Source of the DNA: an uncultured Bacteroidales bacterium
GTDB lineage: Bacteria; Bacteroidota; Bacteroidia; Bacteroidales; Bacteroidaceae
Assembly: GCA_902800305.1 (NCBI GenBank)
Contig: CADCDP010000006.1
Coordinates: 49,282 to 113,281 of the forward strand
Length of the DNA: 64,000 bases
Direction: 5' to 3'
Made by a program: the position numbers and the translations under genes. Under the pieces are notes generated by a model. The model had not been told where the DNA came from. It worked only from the letters and a program-made list of their open reading frames with translations, and did no database searches. Below, piece by piece: positions 45,315-53,817 of this stretch. Position 1 is the stretch's first letter, and the number at the start of each line of letters is the position of its first letter.

Positions 45315-45973
45315 CCCATTTTTTCGTCAAGCGACGCTGTTTGTAATCCCTTGTCTTTGAAGGCCTTCTTAATTGTATTGCTCATCTGCTTGGACACCTC
45401 CGCTGTGCTGTATGCGATACCTATCATCACTTCTATGTTATTGTTAGTCAGCACACGATAAGCCTCAATCACGGTTTCCATCCGTCCCAAGTCCTGCGAG
45501 AATATCTGCTTGCCCTTCAGTGCAATCTCATCCATCGTGCTGGCTTCGATGGCCGATAACTGATTCTGCTGCTTCCTGTCATCGATGAGTGCTGTCAGCG
45601 ACACGCCCATTGCACTGGCAATCTCTTCACGTGCAGCAGTTGCGGCAGCCATCTGAGCTGCGGCAGTGGAATTAGCCGTTGACTGACCTGTACCATAAAT
45701 ATACTTCAGTCGTCCGTCGTCGTTCAGTTCCACCTGCATATTATACGCTCTGTCAAACTGCTTTGCAAGCGGCAATTTTCCTGGCAGCGGCATCCAACCC
45801 TGCTTCTCTAACTTCTTGGCCATCTTCTCGGCATCCTTTCCAGCCTTCGCCTGACGTGCCTTTTGAGTCACTTTGTTCAGTTCTGCCTGTTCTTGATACA
45901 AATGTTTGTAATCCTGTGCTGCCACCGTGCAGCTCATAGCCATAAAGGCTGCGATAAATACTAAATTTTTCAT
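45308..45973 (-). CDS. LPP20-like secreted protein
   Basis: The 221-aa product has a signal peptide (MKNLVFIAAFMAMSCTVAAQ). The mature part starts with a Lys/Gln-rich helix and KKLEKQGWMPLPGKLPLAKQFDRAY, then an alanine-rich LPP20/FlgT-type helix (STAAAQMAAATAAREEIASAMG) and a strand with NNNIEVMIGIAYSTAE. The same plan (KEGWQTMESVMPMEEQ, KMKARVACEAII) recurs in the next gene upstream, so the two are related. No enzymatic motif is seen; a structural or binding role at the envelope is likely. Confidence 0.65.
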   Translation of the reverse strand: MKNLVFIAAFMAMSCTVAAQDYKHLYQEQAELNKVTQKARQAKAGKDAEKMAKKLEKQGWMPLPGKLPLAKQFDRAYNMQVELNDDGRLKYIYGTGQSTANSTAAAQMAAATAAREEIASAMGVSLTALIDDRKQQNQLSAIEASTMDEIALKGKQIFSQDLGRMETVIEAYRVLTNNNIEVMIGIAYSTAEVSKQMSNTIKKAFKDKGLQTASLDEKMGW

Positions 45974-46035
45974 GTTATTTGAGGTTTTAAGTTTTTAATA
46001 AAGGCTTTTACATTTTAAATTTTACATTTTAAACT

Positions 46036-46581
46036 TTACAAAGACTTCTTGTCCAATGCCAGCACCAACTGCACCGAGAATGTGCCATCCCCGTTCTTCT
46101 TCTTCAAATGCCTCACCACCACACAATTCTTCAGATTCGCCTTCGATGCCGCTTCGCTATGCTTGCTCGTTGTCTCATCCGTCTCAGCTTCTGTGGCCGA
46201 ATGCTGACGAGTTTTCGTTTTACGATCTATCAACGCCCGAATGGAAGCCTGCAACGACTGCGTGATGATGGCTTCACAAGCCACCCTCGCCTTCATCTTG
46301 GCCATCTCCAGTTTTGAGTCCGTCCCTTCAGCCGAAGCAACGATGTAACGACTCACCGTCTCTCCATCCTCATCCTCCATCAATGCGTTCTGCAACAGAA
46401 ATCCATACTCAATCTGTTCCTCCATCGGCATCACGCTCTCCATCGTTTGCCACCCCTCCTTCGACAGCACCTTAGCCTCTTTCTTAGCCTCCTTTGAGGG
46501 AACAAGATGTTCCTCCTGTGCATTCACCGTCACACAAGCCAACGAAAGTAACACGCCTAATATAAAACATCTATTTCTCAT
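46036..46581 (-). CDS. LPP20-like secreted protein, second member
   Basis: The start at 46581 (MRNRCFILGVLLSLACVTVNAQ) gives a clean signal peptide; an ATG at 46602 lies within a run of short CGTACATCGTT repeats and adds seven charged residues. The 181-aa product has the plan of its neighbour at 45308-45973: KVLSKEGWQTMESVMPMEEQIEYGF, then an Ala/Lys helix (KMKARVACEAIITQSLQASI) and a C-terminal strand (FSVQLVLALDKKSL). No catalytic motif. It is the second gene of the operon. Confidence 0.6.
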   Translation of the reverse strand: MRNRCFILGVLLSLACVTVNAQEEHLVPSKEAKKEAKVLSKEGWQTMESVMPMEEQIEYGFLLQNALMEDEDGETVSRYIVASAEGTDSKLEMAKMKARVACEAIITQSLQASIRALIDRKTKTRQHSATEAETDETTSKHSEAASKANLKNCVVVRHLKKKNGDGTFSVQLVLALDKKSL

Positions 46582-46620
46582 TTTTCTTCGTATATCGTAC
46601 ATCGTTCATCGTACATCGTT

Positions 46621-47481
46621 TTACTTTTTCTTGATAGTCAACACTTTCATCACCACATTCATCTTCTCATCCACTCTCCTGTGCTTCACCAGCCACTTAT
46701 TAAATTCATCATAACTCAGTTGCCGAGGAATATTCTCCTTCACGCCGTTGTTGTCAACCGCTTTCGAGAACTCTTTCGGAGAAAAGATAATGTAGATTCT
46801 GTTGTACTCCACATCCTCCTCATCACAAGTCAACTGATACTCATCTGCCATCGGATCAGTCCCTCTCTTGAAGAACAAATATGGACGATTGGCCTTAATC
46901 GGATAAATACCTTCCTGCTGGTCTCTGTAAGGCAATAAACAATAAGCTTGCTTCTGAGCATCCACCAAATAGACCGCCAAAAAGCCAGACACAGGCGACG
47001 TGAAAGACAGATACATATCATCGTAATGCTTAAACACATCACTCTCCGCACTGTCGTCCGTTCCCTTACAGAGCACCTTCGCTTTCAGTTCAATCGGAAC
47101 CGATACAATCTCCCTCACCTTTCCCTTCACATGACAAGTCACGACAAGTGCGCCATCTTGATACTGAATATCGTAAGTAGGCTCATCTATCGTCTCTATC
47201 CACTCTCCCTTTACCTCGCTGTCGCCCACACTATTGAAATCCACGTTCGAACTGCCATTATGAATCGTCGTTTCCGTGGTTGTCACCTGCGAGACAATCG
47301 TACCAAACTCCTCCGCCATTGCCTGCACTTTCGCCCGATACAATGCTGTTTGCTCCGCTTGTTCCAACGACTCATTCCTCGAAGCATGATACACATAATT
47401 CCCCTCCACCGTTTTCAACTTTTGGGCAGAAACGGATAGAAAAGACAGAAAGAATATCAACGTAATAAAACAATTTTTCAT
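46621..47481 (-). CDS. Secreted protein with DUF4384-like domain, first gene of envelope operon
   Basis: The 286-aa product has a signal peptide (FITLIFFLSFLSVSAQ), an LPP20/FlgT-like N-terminal part (SLEQAEQTALYRAKVQAMAEEFG) and a C-terminal part matching DUF4384: LSFTSPVSGFLAVYLVDAQKQAYCLLPY and DEEDVEYNRIYIIFSP. DUF4384 occurs in proteins tied to envelope complexes and effector systems; its function is not established. As the promoter-proximal gene it heads the six-gene set down to 40523. Confidence 0.7.
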   Translation of the reverse strand: MKNCFITLIFFLSFLSVSAQKLKTVEGNYVYHASRNESLEQAEQTALYRAKVQAMAEEFGTIVSQVTTTETTIHNGSSNVDFNSVGDSEVKGEWIETIDEPTYDIQYQDGALVVTCHVKGKVREIVSVPIELKAKVLCKGTDDSAESDVFKHYDDMYLSFTSPVSGFLAVYLVDAQKQAYCLLPYRDQQEGIYPIKANRPYLFFKRGTDPMADEYQLTCDEEDVEYNRIYIIFSPKEFSKAVDNNGVKENIPRQLSYDEFNKWLVKHRRVDEKMNVVMKVLTIKKK

Positions 47482-47548
47482 AAATTATCGCATTTTAATC
47501 ATTCACAAATCAAGACCCGTCACACCACAAAAGTCTTCGAGTCGGTTG

Positions 47549-47579
47549 CAAATATACATCAATTCTCCAAATGCACAAA
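47549..47579 (-). promoter_or_regulatory. Promoter of the six-gene envelope operon
   Basis: On the minus strand TTTG (complement at 47576-47579), a 19-nt spacer and TATATTTG (complement at 47549-47556) lie 68 nt before the first gene. No other promoter of this quality was seen inside the cluster. Confidence 0.7.
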
Positions 47580-47882
47580 GATTTTTTAAAGAAAAATCAC
47601 ATAAAGAGGTCTTTTTGTCAACTCCAAAGAAGTAATTCTCCAAAGAATTTGTTTTTACAAGACACGAAGCGAACTAAACACATTTTGCCAACACATTCCC
47701 CTTGAGGAACTTCCGCCTTCACCTTCAATGCCACATCACGAGCCGAAACCTCATCAGTCCTATCGCCCTGCTTTGGGGAGGTTGGATGAACAGGGCATCT
47801 CATTACCTTATGCCCGTTGCAGCGTTGCAGCGCTACAGTGCTACAGTTCGGAAACAGGTAGTGCAAAAGTCAAAAGAGAATT

Positions 47883-47928
47883 TTATATTTATATATATAT
47901 TATATATATAATATATATATAAATATAA
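47883..47928. repeat. Perfect 46-bp A/T-only palindrome
   Basis: The 46 bases at 47883-47928 equal their own reverse complement, with no G or C inside (TTATATTTATATAT... to ...AAATATAA). It lies in the 47482-48337 gap between the operon promoter and the carboxylesterase promoter. The flanks hold short tandem stretches (GTTGCAGC, GTAGCGGT) and no gene. Confidence 0.9.
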
Positions 47929-48078
47929 GCCTATTTTGAGGGTTGAAAATAGGGTTTGGAGAACTGTAGCGGTGTAGCGGTGTAGCGGATAGAGAGGTGT
48001 GTGGGAAAATGTGAAAAAAAATGTGAGGGAGAGTGAAAAAAGTCCCTCAAAAATTCGTACACCGCAACGAGAATGTTG

Positions 48079-48086
48079 TAACTTTG
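48079..48086 (+). promoter_or_regulatory. Promoter (-7 box) upstream of the carboxylesterase gene
   Basis: TAACTTTG followed by GCAGCGTCAAAAGAAAAG, nearly identical in its +1 region to the promoter at 12694. It implies a leader of about 245 nt that contains the 23-bp tandem repeat. Confidence 0.6.
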
Positions 48087-48198
48087 CAGCGTCAAAAGAA
48101 AAGTGTGTGTGGAGGTCGCTCAACAGGGGTGAAAGGTGATGAAAAGGCCAACACGATGAAATTTGGATAGCCAACGTGACGGGGTGATGAGGCAGACG

Positions 48199-48295
48199 GT
48201 AATTACGATGAAGGGCGTAACGTAATTACGATGAAGGACGTAACGTAATTACGATGAAGAGCAGAACGTAATTACGATGAAGAGCAGAACGTAAT
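48199..48295. repeat. 23-bp tandem repeat, four units plus a partial
   Basis: GTAATTACGATGAAG units start at 48199, 48222, 48245 and 48268, and a partial one starts at 48291, always 23 nt apart. It ends 43 nt before the carboxylesterase start. Related degenerate units occur at 24618-24686. Confidence 0.85.
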
Positions 48296-48337
48296 GATAT
48301 AACAACAAACCGCTTTATACAAAGACAAGACAAGACA

Positions 48338-49915
48338 ATGGAAAAGAGCATCTACAGAATGAGCATGAGATTCATCATGGTGGTCATGGCAACGATGATG
48401 GTGGCTGTGACGTGTGTGGCACAGGAGAAAAGCAACCCGTTGGTGGTGGGCACTACGTCGGGCTTGGTGATGGGCATCCATCAGGAGAACGCGATGGCTT
48501 GGCTGGGCATCCCCTACGCGAAGGTGGAACGCTGTATGCCTCCGCTGCCTGTAGAGCCTTGGGACACCGTGAGGGTGTGTGACCATTGGGGGCCTCAGAC
48601 GATGCAGCCAACGAACCGCGAAATGACGGAGGCGGAGATGTCGGAGCAATGCTGTGTGCTGAATGTGTGGACAACCGACCGCAAGGGACAAAAGCCTGTG
48701 ATGCTGTGGCTGCATGGAGGCGGTTTCGATTCGGGCACCTCGGCATGGGACCCTGGCATGTGTCTGGCGAAGAAGGACGTGGTGGTGGTGAGCGTCAACC
48801 ACCGTCTGAACATCCTCGGCTTCCTCGACCTCTCCACTTGCGGCGAGAAATACAAGTATTCGGGCAATGTGGGTATGCTCGACGTGGTGAAGGCGCTGGA
48901 GTGGGTGCGCGACAACATCAAGAAGTTTGGCGGCGACCCCAACAATGTGACCATCTTCGGAGAATCGGGTGGAGGTGGCAAGGTGGGCACCCTGCTCTGT
49001 ATGCCTCCAGCGAAGGGACTTTTCCACAAGGCCATCATCCTGAGCGGCACCATCCTGAACGTGAACACCAAGGCGATGACGGAAGAACTGGGTGAGGCCG
49101 TGCTGAAAGAGCTGGGCATCAGCAAGGCAGATGTGGATAAAATCAAGGATGTGCCCTACAAGGAACTCTATGCCGCAGGACAACGTGCGATGGCTGCCAG
49201 CATAGGCACTCGCAAACCTGGCACTCCGATGATGTGGGGATTTGGCCCTACTCCTGACGGAGAGGTGATGTTGCAGCAGCCTTTCCAACCGAACTTCGCC
49301 AGCATCAGCGACGATGTGCCCATCCTCATCGGCACCACCTTCAACGAGCTGCAACGTCTGCAATACAACCAACCCATGACGCAGGAGGAAGCTCGCACAC
49401 AACTGACACGCACCTTTGGCGACGAAACGGATGCCTACATCCAAGCCTTTGCCGAGGCTTATCCCGACCACACGCCACAAGACCTCGTGAGCATCGACTG
49501 GCTCTTCCGTCCCAAAACCATCCTCACAGCCGACGCGATTGCCGAGAGTCGGACAGCGAAGACCTATATGTATATGTTCACGTGGCGTTCACCCCAGAAC
49601 AAGGGTTCCGTGCATGGTGCCGAACTGAAATTCTGCTTCAACCGTCTGCACCACAACCACAGCGACCTGCCCCACCCCACGGCTGACGACCTCCGTCTGG
49701 CTGACCTGATGAGCAGCGCATGGGCACAATTTGCGCACACGGGCAACCCCAACATAAAAGGGCTTCCGAAATGGAAACCCTATACCGCCAAGAATGGAGA
49801 ACTGATGATTTTCGACTACAACTGCCGCATCCGACACAATCCCGACCGACAACTGGAGGAAATCATCGACCGTCATTGCTTCCAGCAGCTGGATGAGTTC
49901 AGAAGGACGCACTAA
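48338..49915 (+). CDS. Secreted carboxylesterase, type B
   Basis: The 525-aa alpha/beta hydrolase has a signal peptide (about 1-28, ending TCVAQ), the oxyanion-hole segment PVMLWLHGGGFDSGT and nucleophile Ser210 in TIFGESGGGGKVG. The acidic member is expected in the region before residue 330, and the catalytic histidine is in GSVHGAELKFCF. Family members hydrolyse esters of many kinds; the natural substrate, perhaps acylated plant polysaccharide, is an inference from lifestyle. A second possible start at Met8 keeps the signal. The 3' end overlaps the convergent amidase gene by 4 nt. Confidence 0.88.
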   Translation: MEKSIYRMSMRFIMVVMATMMVAVTCVAQEKSNPLVVGTTSGLVMGIHQENAMAWLGIPYAKVERCMPPLPVEPWDTVRVCDHWGPQTMQPTNREMTEAEMSEQCCVLNVWTTDRKGQKPVMLWLHGGGFDSGTSAWDPGMCLAKKDVVVVSVNHRLNILGFLDLSTCGEKYKYSGNVGMLDVVKALEWVRDNIKKFGGDPNNVTIFGESGGGGKVGTLLCMPPAKGLFHKAIILSGTILNVNTKAMTEELGEAVLKELGISKADVDKIKDVPYKELYAAGQRAMAASIGTRKPGTPMMWGFGPTPDGEVMLQQPFQPNFASISDDVPILIGTTFNELQRLQYNQPMTQEEARTQLTRTFGDETDAYIQAFAEAYPDHTPQDLVSIDWLFRPKTILTADAIAESRTAKTYMYMFTWRSPQNKGSVHGAELKFCFNRLHHNHSDLPHPTADDLRLADLMSSAWAQFAHTGNPNIKGLPKWKPYTAKNGELMIFDYNCRIRHNPDRQLEEIIDRHCFQQLDEFRRTH

Positions 49916-50706
49916 TCGGCATCCTTCAACACAGGGAACTTCTTGCGGAAGACACGTAGGGCTTGCAGGTCGAGTTCGACGCTGATGACCGACTCTTCGC
50001 CCAACGGACAAGCCGCCACCGTGTTGCCGTAGGGGTCAACCAGCAAGGTGCCACCGCTATATTTTCCGCTTTCATCTTCGCCGATGCGGTTCACACCAGC
50101 CACATAGCATTGGTTCTCAATGGCTCGGGCATGAAGCAGGGTGTTCCATGCGGAAAGGCGCGAAGTTGGCCACGAGGCGACATAGATGGCACAATCGTAG
50201 GGAATCTTGTCGGTGTTGCGCGAGAAGCAGGGGAAACGCAAGTCATAGCACACCTGTAGGAGGAAACGCACACCTCGGAACTCCACCACCATCCTTTCTT
50301 TTCCGCGTGTGTAATGACGATGCTCGTCAGCGTAGGTGAAGAGGTGGTGTTTGTCGTAAGAGAAATATTCCCCATTGGGCTTGACGAAGTAGCAACGATT
50401 GAAGTAGGACTTCGTAGCCACCGATTCACCCTCAGCACCCTGAGCCAAACCTGTGTCGCTTTTCGCGACGGCAACACTACCACAGATGGCTCCTTTCAGT
50501 TCCTTGGCCATGCGTTGCATCCATTCGAGCGACGAATCATTTTCCTCTGCGATGCCTTCGGGATTGACAGCAAACCCTGTGGAGAACATTTCGGGAAGGA
50601 CGTAGAGGTCGCTGGGTTCGATGCCCCAAAGGAGTTCCGCCAGCTTATCCTGATTGGCTTCAGGTGTACCCCACACGATGTCAGGTTGTAAAAGCGATAT
50701 TTTCAT
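49912..50706 (-). CDS. Carbon-nitrogen hydrolase (nitrilase family, omega-amidase-like)
   Basis: The 264-aa cytoplasmic enzyme has the nitrilase triad: Glu in LYVLPEMFSTGFAVNP, Lys in YDKHHLFTYADEHRHYTRG and Cys in VRFLLQVCYDLRFPCFSR. This pattern and length fit omega-amidases (YafV type) that hydrolyse alpha-ketoglutaramate and alpha-ketosuccinamate, a metabolite-repair step. The C-terminus is complete (DLQALRVFRKKFPVLKDAD). It converges on and overlaps the carboxylesterase gene by 4 nt. Confidence 0.87.
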   Translation of the reverse strand: MKISLLQPDIVWGTPEANQDKLAELLWGIEPSDLYVLPEMFSTGFAVNPEGIAEENDSSLEWMQRMAKELKGAICGSVAVAKSDTGLAQGAEGESVATKSYFNRCYFVKPNGEYFSYDKHHLFTYADEHRHYTRGKERMVVEFRGVRFLLQVCYDLRFPCFSRNTDKIPYDCAIYVASWPTSRLSAWNTLLHARAIENQCYVAGVNRIGEDESGKYSGGTLLVDPYGNTVAACPLGEESVISVELDLQALRVFRKKFPVLKDAD

Positions 50707-50741
50707 ACGTCAATTTATTTCTTTAGTAATCGTAAAAAAAT

Positions 50742-51110
50742 AACTTGGTACGTTTTATGCCCCTGCGGGGCGTAGAAAGAAAAAATAGAAAAAAATAGGC
50801 AAAAATATATAAAAATTTTTATGTTTTTATTTGTTTTTCTTTATTTTTCTTTTTAATGCCGCAAGCGGCAAATCATACCAAGTTGCAAGTCGAACGCAGA
50901 GCCAAGCTTGCTTGGGCTATGCTGAGACGCAGCTCTTTTTATGAAAAGAAAAACAGGTAAAAACAAGGAAAAAATAAATAAAAATAATATTGAAATTATC
51001 ATAAATTATTTTTTTTTAATATTGAAATTCATTTACTTGTTTTTTTCTGTTTTTACCTATTTTTATCTGTTTTTTCTTCGTCCGCCAAAGGCGTATAAAC
51101 TTCCGAAAAT
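50742..51110. repeat. Two A/T-rich imperfect palindromic elements filling the gap
   Basis: The first (50742-50884) has ends AACTTGGTA / TACCAAGTT, with inner hairpins GCCCC/GGGGC (50759-50771) and GCCGC/GCGGC, and long A-rich and T-rich arms. The second (about 50940-51085) has arms near AAAACAGGTAAAAACA and TGTTTTTACCTATTTT. No gene is present in 50707-51120. They could act as terminators or be relics of small mobile elements. Confidence 0.6.
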
Positions 51111-51120
51111 TGAGTAATAT

Positions 51121-53667
51121 TTATTTCTTTATTTTCAAGATAATTGCTGTCAGGATGAGCAGCAGGAGCACCCCTAATGCCACATAAGCAATCGTCTCGG
51201 TCGTGTGGACACTCTTGGGGTCGAACTTGAAGACAACCTCATGTTTGCCAGCTGGCACATTAAGCGCACGAAGCACATAGTTGGCACGTCCCACCTGAGC
51301 GTCTTGTCCGTCGATGGTGGCTGTCCATCCTGGATAATACACCTCTGAGAATACCACCAAACCACCTTTCTCTGATTCCACTTCATATTTGGCTTCATTG
51401 GCTGCGTATGAAGTCAATTTCACTACACCTTCGCCACCAGCTTTCAGGAAGTCGAAATCAGCTTTCGCCACCACAGCCGTGTTGCGAAGGTCAACTTTCG
51501 AGAGGGCATCCAGCTCTTCGTTGGCATTGGCTGCCCACTCCACATTCGTGACGAACCAAGCATTTCCGAAGGCGGTCACATTCTCCACAGGCACTTTCAC
51601 CTCACCCTTCTCACCAGCACCCAAAATGAGCCAACGGGTGTTAAGCATGTTGATGACAGGGAAAAGCGAATCGGTATTGACCGCTGAGAGGTCGTATGCA
51701 GGATATTGCGACTGCCCTTGCATCATCGCCGCCGTGTCGATGGGAGCCGAACGCAATGCCTCATAAAGTTTCGGAATTTCAGGGGAAATATGTGCCTCTA
51801 TCAGCTCCTGATAACGACGCAACTTGGCAGCATGATAGCCACCCACAGAACTATAGAATGCGCTGGTGTTGTTGTCGTTGAAGGTAGAGACAGTCAGGTT
51901 CAGCACACGATAGTCACGTCCCGTTCCACTCTTCTCCAAGATGTAATTGTCTGCCTCCGACTTCTGAATGCGAGCCGCACCTTGTGGCTCCACAAACATA
52001 TCGTCGTAGAGGTAACGCTTATTCACCTGCCACATATCTATCAGGCAGATAGCCAAGAGCATACCCACCAAGATTCCCTCTGTCTTTGGGGTCTTTTTCT
52101 TCACATACCACCACATCGCCACAGCACCCATCAGAATGAAGAGGATGCTTCTCCACGCATCGGCACTCACCATCGCGGCACGCATCTCGGAGAGGCTTCT
52201 GAGGATGTTCTGTCCGAAAGCCTCATCGAAATAGCCAGCACCCACATACTGATGGATGGCGGCTTTGTCGTTGGTCGATAAGCAATCACTGCCCAAACCT
52301 GGCGACATGACATACACCAGACAGATGACCACCGTGAAGATGGTAGCCATGTAGAGCTTTTTCTTATCGGGATTCTCCACCCACAATTTCAATCCCCACA
52401 GGGCGATGAACGGCACCACAAATTCGACCACCACAAGGATGCTTGCCACCGTGCGGAACTTCGAGTACATGGGCACATGGTCGATAAACCAATCTGTGAA
52501 TGGCATGAAGTTCTTGCCCCATCCGAGCATCAGCGTCAACAAACCTGCCGCAAGAAGTGCCCATTTCAGAGGGTGTTTGTTGGGGATGACCAACAAGCCC
52601 AACACGAAGAGCATACACACCAGCGCACCCAGATAGACAGGGCCACTCGTGCCTGGTTGTTCACCCCAATATTGAGTGAACGCGCCATAGATGCCCATTT
52701 GCTCCAACTGTCCATCCGCCTTCTTCATGGCCGTCTTGTTTCGGGAGAGCGGCACACTTGCCCCACCCTTCACATCGGGAATGAGGAATGTCATCGACTC
52801 ATCTATGCCATAACTCCAAGCCGTGATGTAGCTACGTTCCAAACCGCTATCCGTTTGGTCTTCCACCTTCCCCTGCTTCACCAACTCACTCTTGCCACGC
52901 ATCGTGTCTTTCGCATACTCGTAAGTGTGATAGAGGTTGGAAGCATTCAAGCAGATGGCCAACACAGCCGCAAGAACAACCCCTGCCGTCGCCTTTCCGA
53001 ACGAAAGCAAATCCTTCTCACGAATCGCTTGTATGAGGAATGCCACCACCATCAGCAATTCGATGGTGAGGAAGTAATAGGACATTTGCACGTGGTTCGC
53101 CTGAATCTGCAAGGTGGCAAAGATGGCTGTCACAATCGTTCCCAACAGATACTTCTTCCGATAGCACAAGGCAATACCTGCAATGGTGGGAGGAATATAC
53201 GCCAAAGCCATCACCTTCCAAATGTGACCCGCTGCAATGATGATGAAGAAATAGCTGCTGAACGCCCACACCACAGCACCCAAAGCCGCCATCCATTGAC
53301 GAAAATCGAATGCCCTCAACAAGATGTAGAAACCCAGCATCGAGGCAAATATATACCACACATAATCGGGAAACCACAAGTGATACGCCTTTTCGACGAA
53401 GGACATCGTCTTGGTGGAGTCATACGAAGGTGCAATCTGATAGGTAGGCATACCACCAAACAAGCTTGTCACCCATCGGGGTGTCTCGCCCCCATGCGCA
53501 TCACGATACGCATTGATTTCCACATTGATACCATCATTAGCACCACTATCGTGCTGTTCCAAGCGATAGCCCTTGCTCACAGGCGACATGAAATAGACGA
53601 ATGCAATCGCCGCAAACAAGGCGATGCAATAAACGTCAGGCAAAATCTTCTTAAAGTTAAAAGTCAT
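51121..53667 (-). CDS. YfhO-family polytopic membrane protein
   Basis: The start at 53667 is chosen because the -7 box of the promoter overlaps the longer frame from 53697. The 848-aa protein has many hydrophobic segments in the N-terminal two thirds (for example YCIALFAAIAFVYFMSP and WMAALGAVVWAFSSYFFIIIAA), a long extracytoplasmic part (about 540-790) and a last membrane helix (YVALGVLLLLILTAIIL). The conserved VYYPGWTATIDGQDAQVGRAN block near the end is typical of YfhO. YfhO proteins are GT-C-like and have been tied to glycosylation of surface polymers; the substrate here is unknown. Confidence 0.82.
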   Translation of the reverse strand: MTFNFKKILPDVYCIALFAAIAFVYFMSPVSKGYRLEQHDSGANDGINVEINAYRDAHGGETPRWVTSLFGGMPTYQIAPSYDSTKTMSFVEKAYHLWFPDYVWYIFASMLGFYILLRAFDFRQWMAALGAVVWAFSSYFFIIIAAGHIWKVMALAYIPPTIAGIALCYRKKYLLGTIVTAIFATLQIQANHVQMSYYFLTIELLMVVAFLIQAIREKDLLSFGKATAGVVLAAVLAICLNASNLYHTYEYAKDTMRGKSELVKQGKVEDQTDSGLERSYITAWSYGIDESMTFLIPDVKGGASVPLSRNKTAMKKADGQLEQMGIYGAFTQYWGEQPGTSGPVYLGALVCMLFVLGLLVIPNKHPLKWALLAAGLLTLMLGWGKNFMPFTDWFIDHVPMYSKFRTVASILVVVEFVVPFIALWGLKLWVENPDKKKLYMATIFTVVICLVYVMSPGLGSDCLSTNDKAAIHQYVGAGYFDEAFGQNILRSLSEMRAAMVSADAWRSILFILMGAVAMWWYVKKKTPKTEGILVGMLLAICLIDMWQVNKRYLYDDMFVEPQGAARIQKSEADNYILEKSGTGRDYRVLNLTVSTFNDNNTSAFYSSVGGYHAAKLRRYQELIEAHISPEIPKLYEALRSAPIDTAAMMQGQSQYPAYDLSAVNTDSLFPVINMLNTRWLILGAGEKGEVKVPVENVTAFGNAWFVTNVEWAANANEELDALSKVDLRNTAVVAKADFDFLKAGGEGVVKLTSYAANEAKYEVESEKGGLVVFSEVYYPGWTATIDGQDAQVGRANYVLRALNVPAGKHEVVFKFDPKSVHTTETIAYVALGVLLLLILTAIILKIKK

Positions 53668-53694
53668 ATTTTGAATGAGATTGATTTCGAGTTG

Positions 53695-53702
53695 CAAAGG
53701 TA
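53695..53702 (-). promoter_or_regulatory. Promoter (-7 box) of the YfhO gene
   Basis: TACCTTTG on the minus strand, 28 nt before the chosen start. Confidence 0.65.
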
Positions 53703-53721
53703 CGAATAAAAGGGAAAAAGT

Positions 53722-53817
53722 AAAAGTGAAAAATGAAAAATTTGCTACCGCAACAGAATGTTACCAGTTGACGTGCAAGTGCGGCAGCAAATTTTTCACT
53801 TTTCATTTTTCACTTTT
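53722..53817. repeat. ~96-bp inverted-repeat element, copy A
   Basis: Perfect 18-bp ends (53722-53739 and 53800-53817) surround a core GAAAAATTTGCTACCGCA ... TACCAGTTG ... GTGCAAGTGC ... GCAAATTTTTCAC. The same core in the same orientation is copy B at 55374-55482. The two lie on either side of the GH30 gene. Confidence 0.8.

Noticed and set aside
52477..53709. 410-codon plus-strand ORF opposite the YfhO gene
   Set aside because: Antisense shadow rich in His/Gln/Arg, as expected from the complement of a membrane protein.
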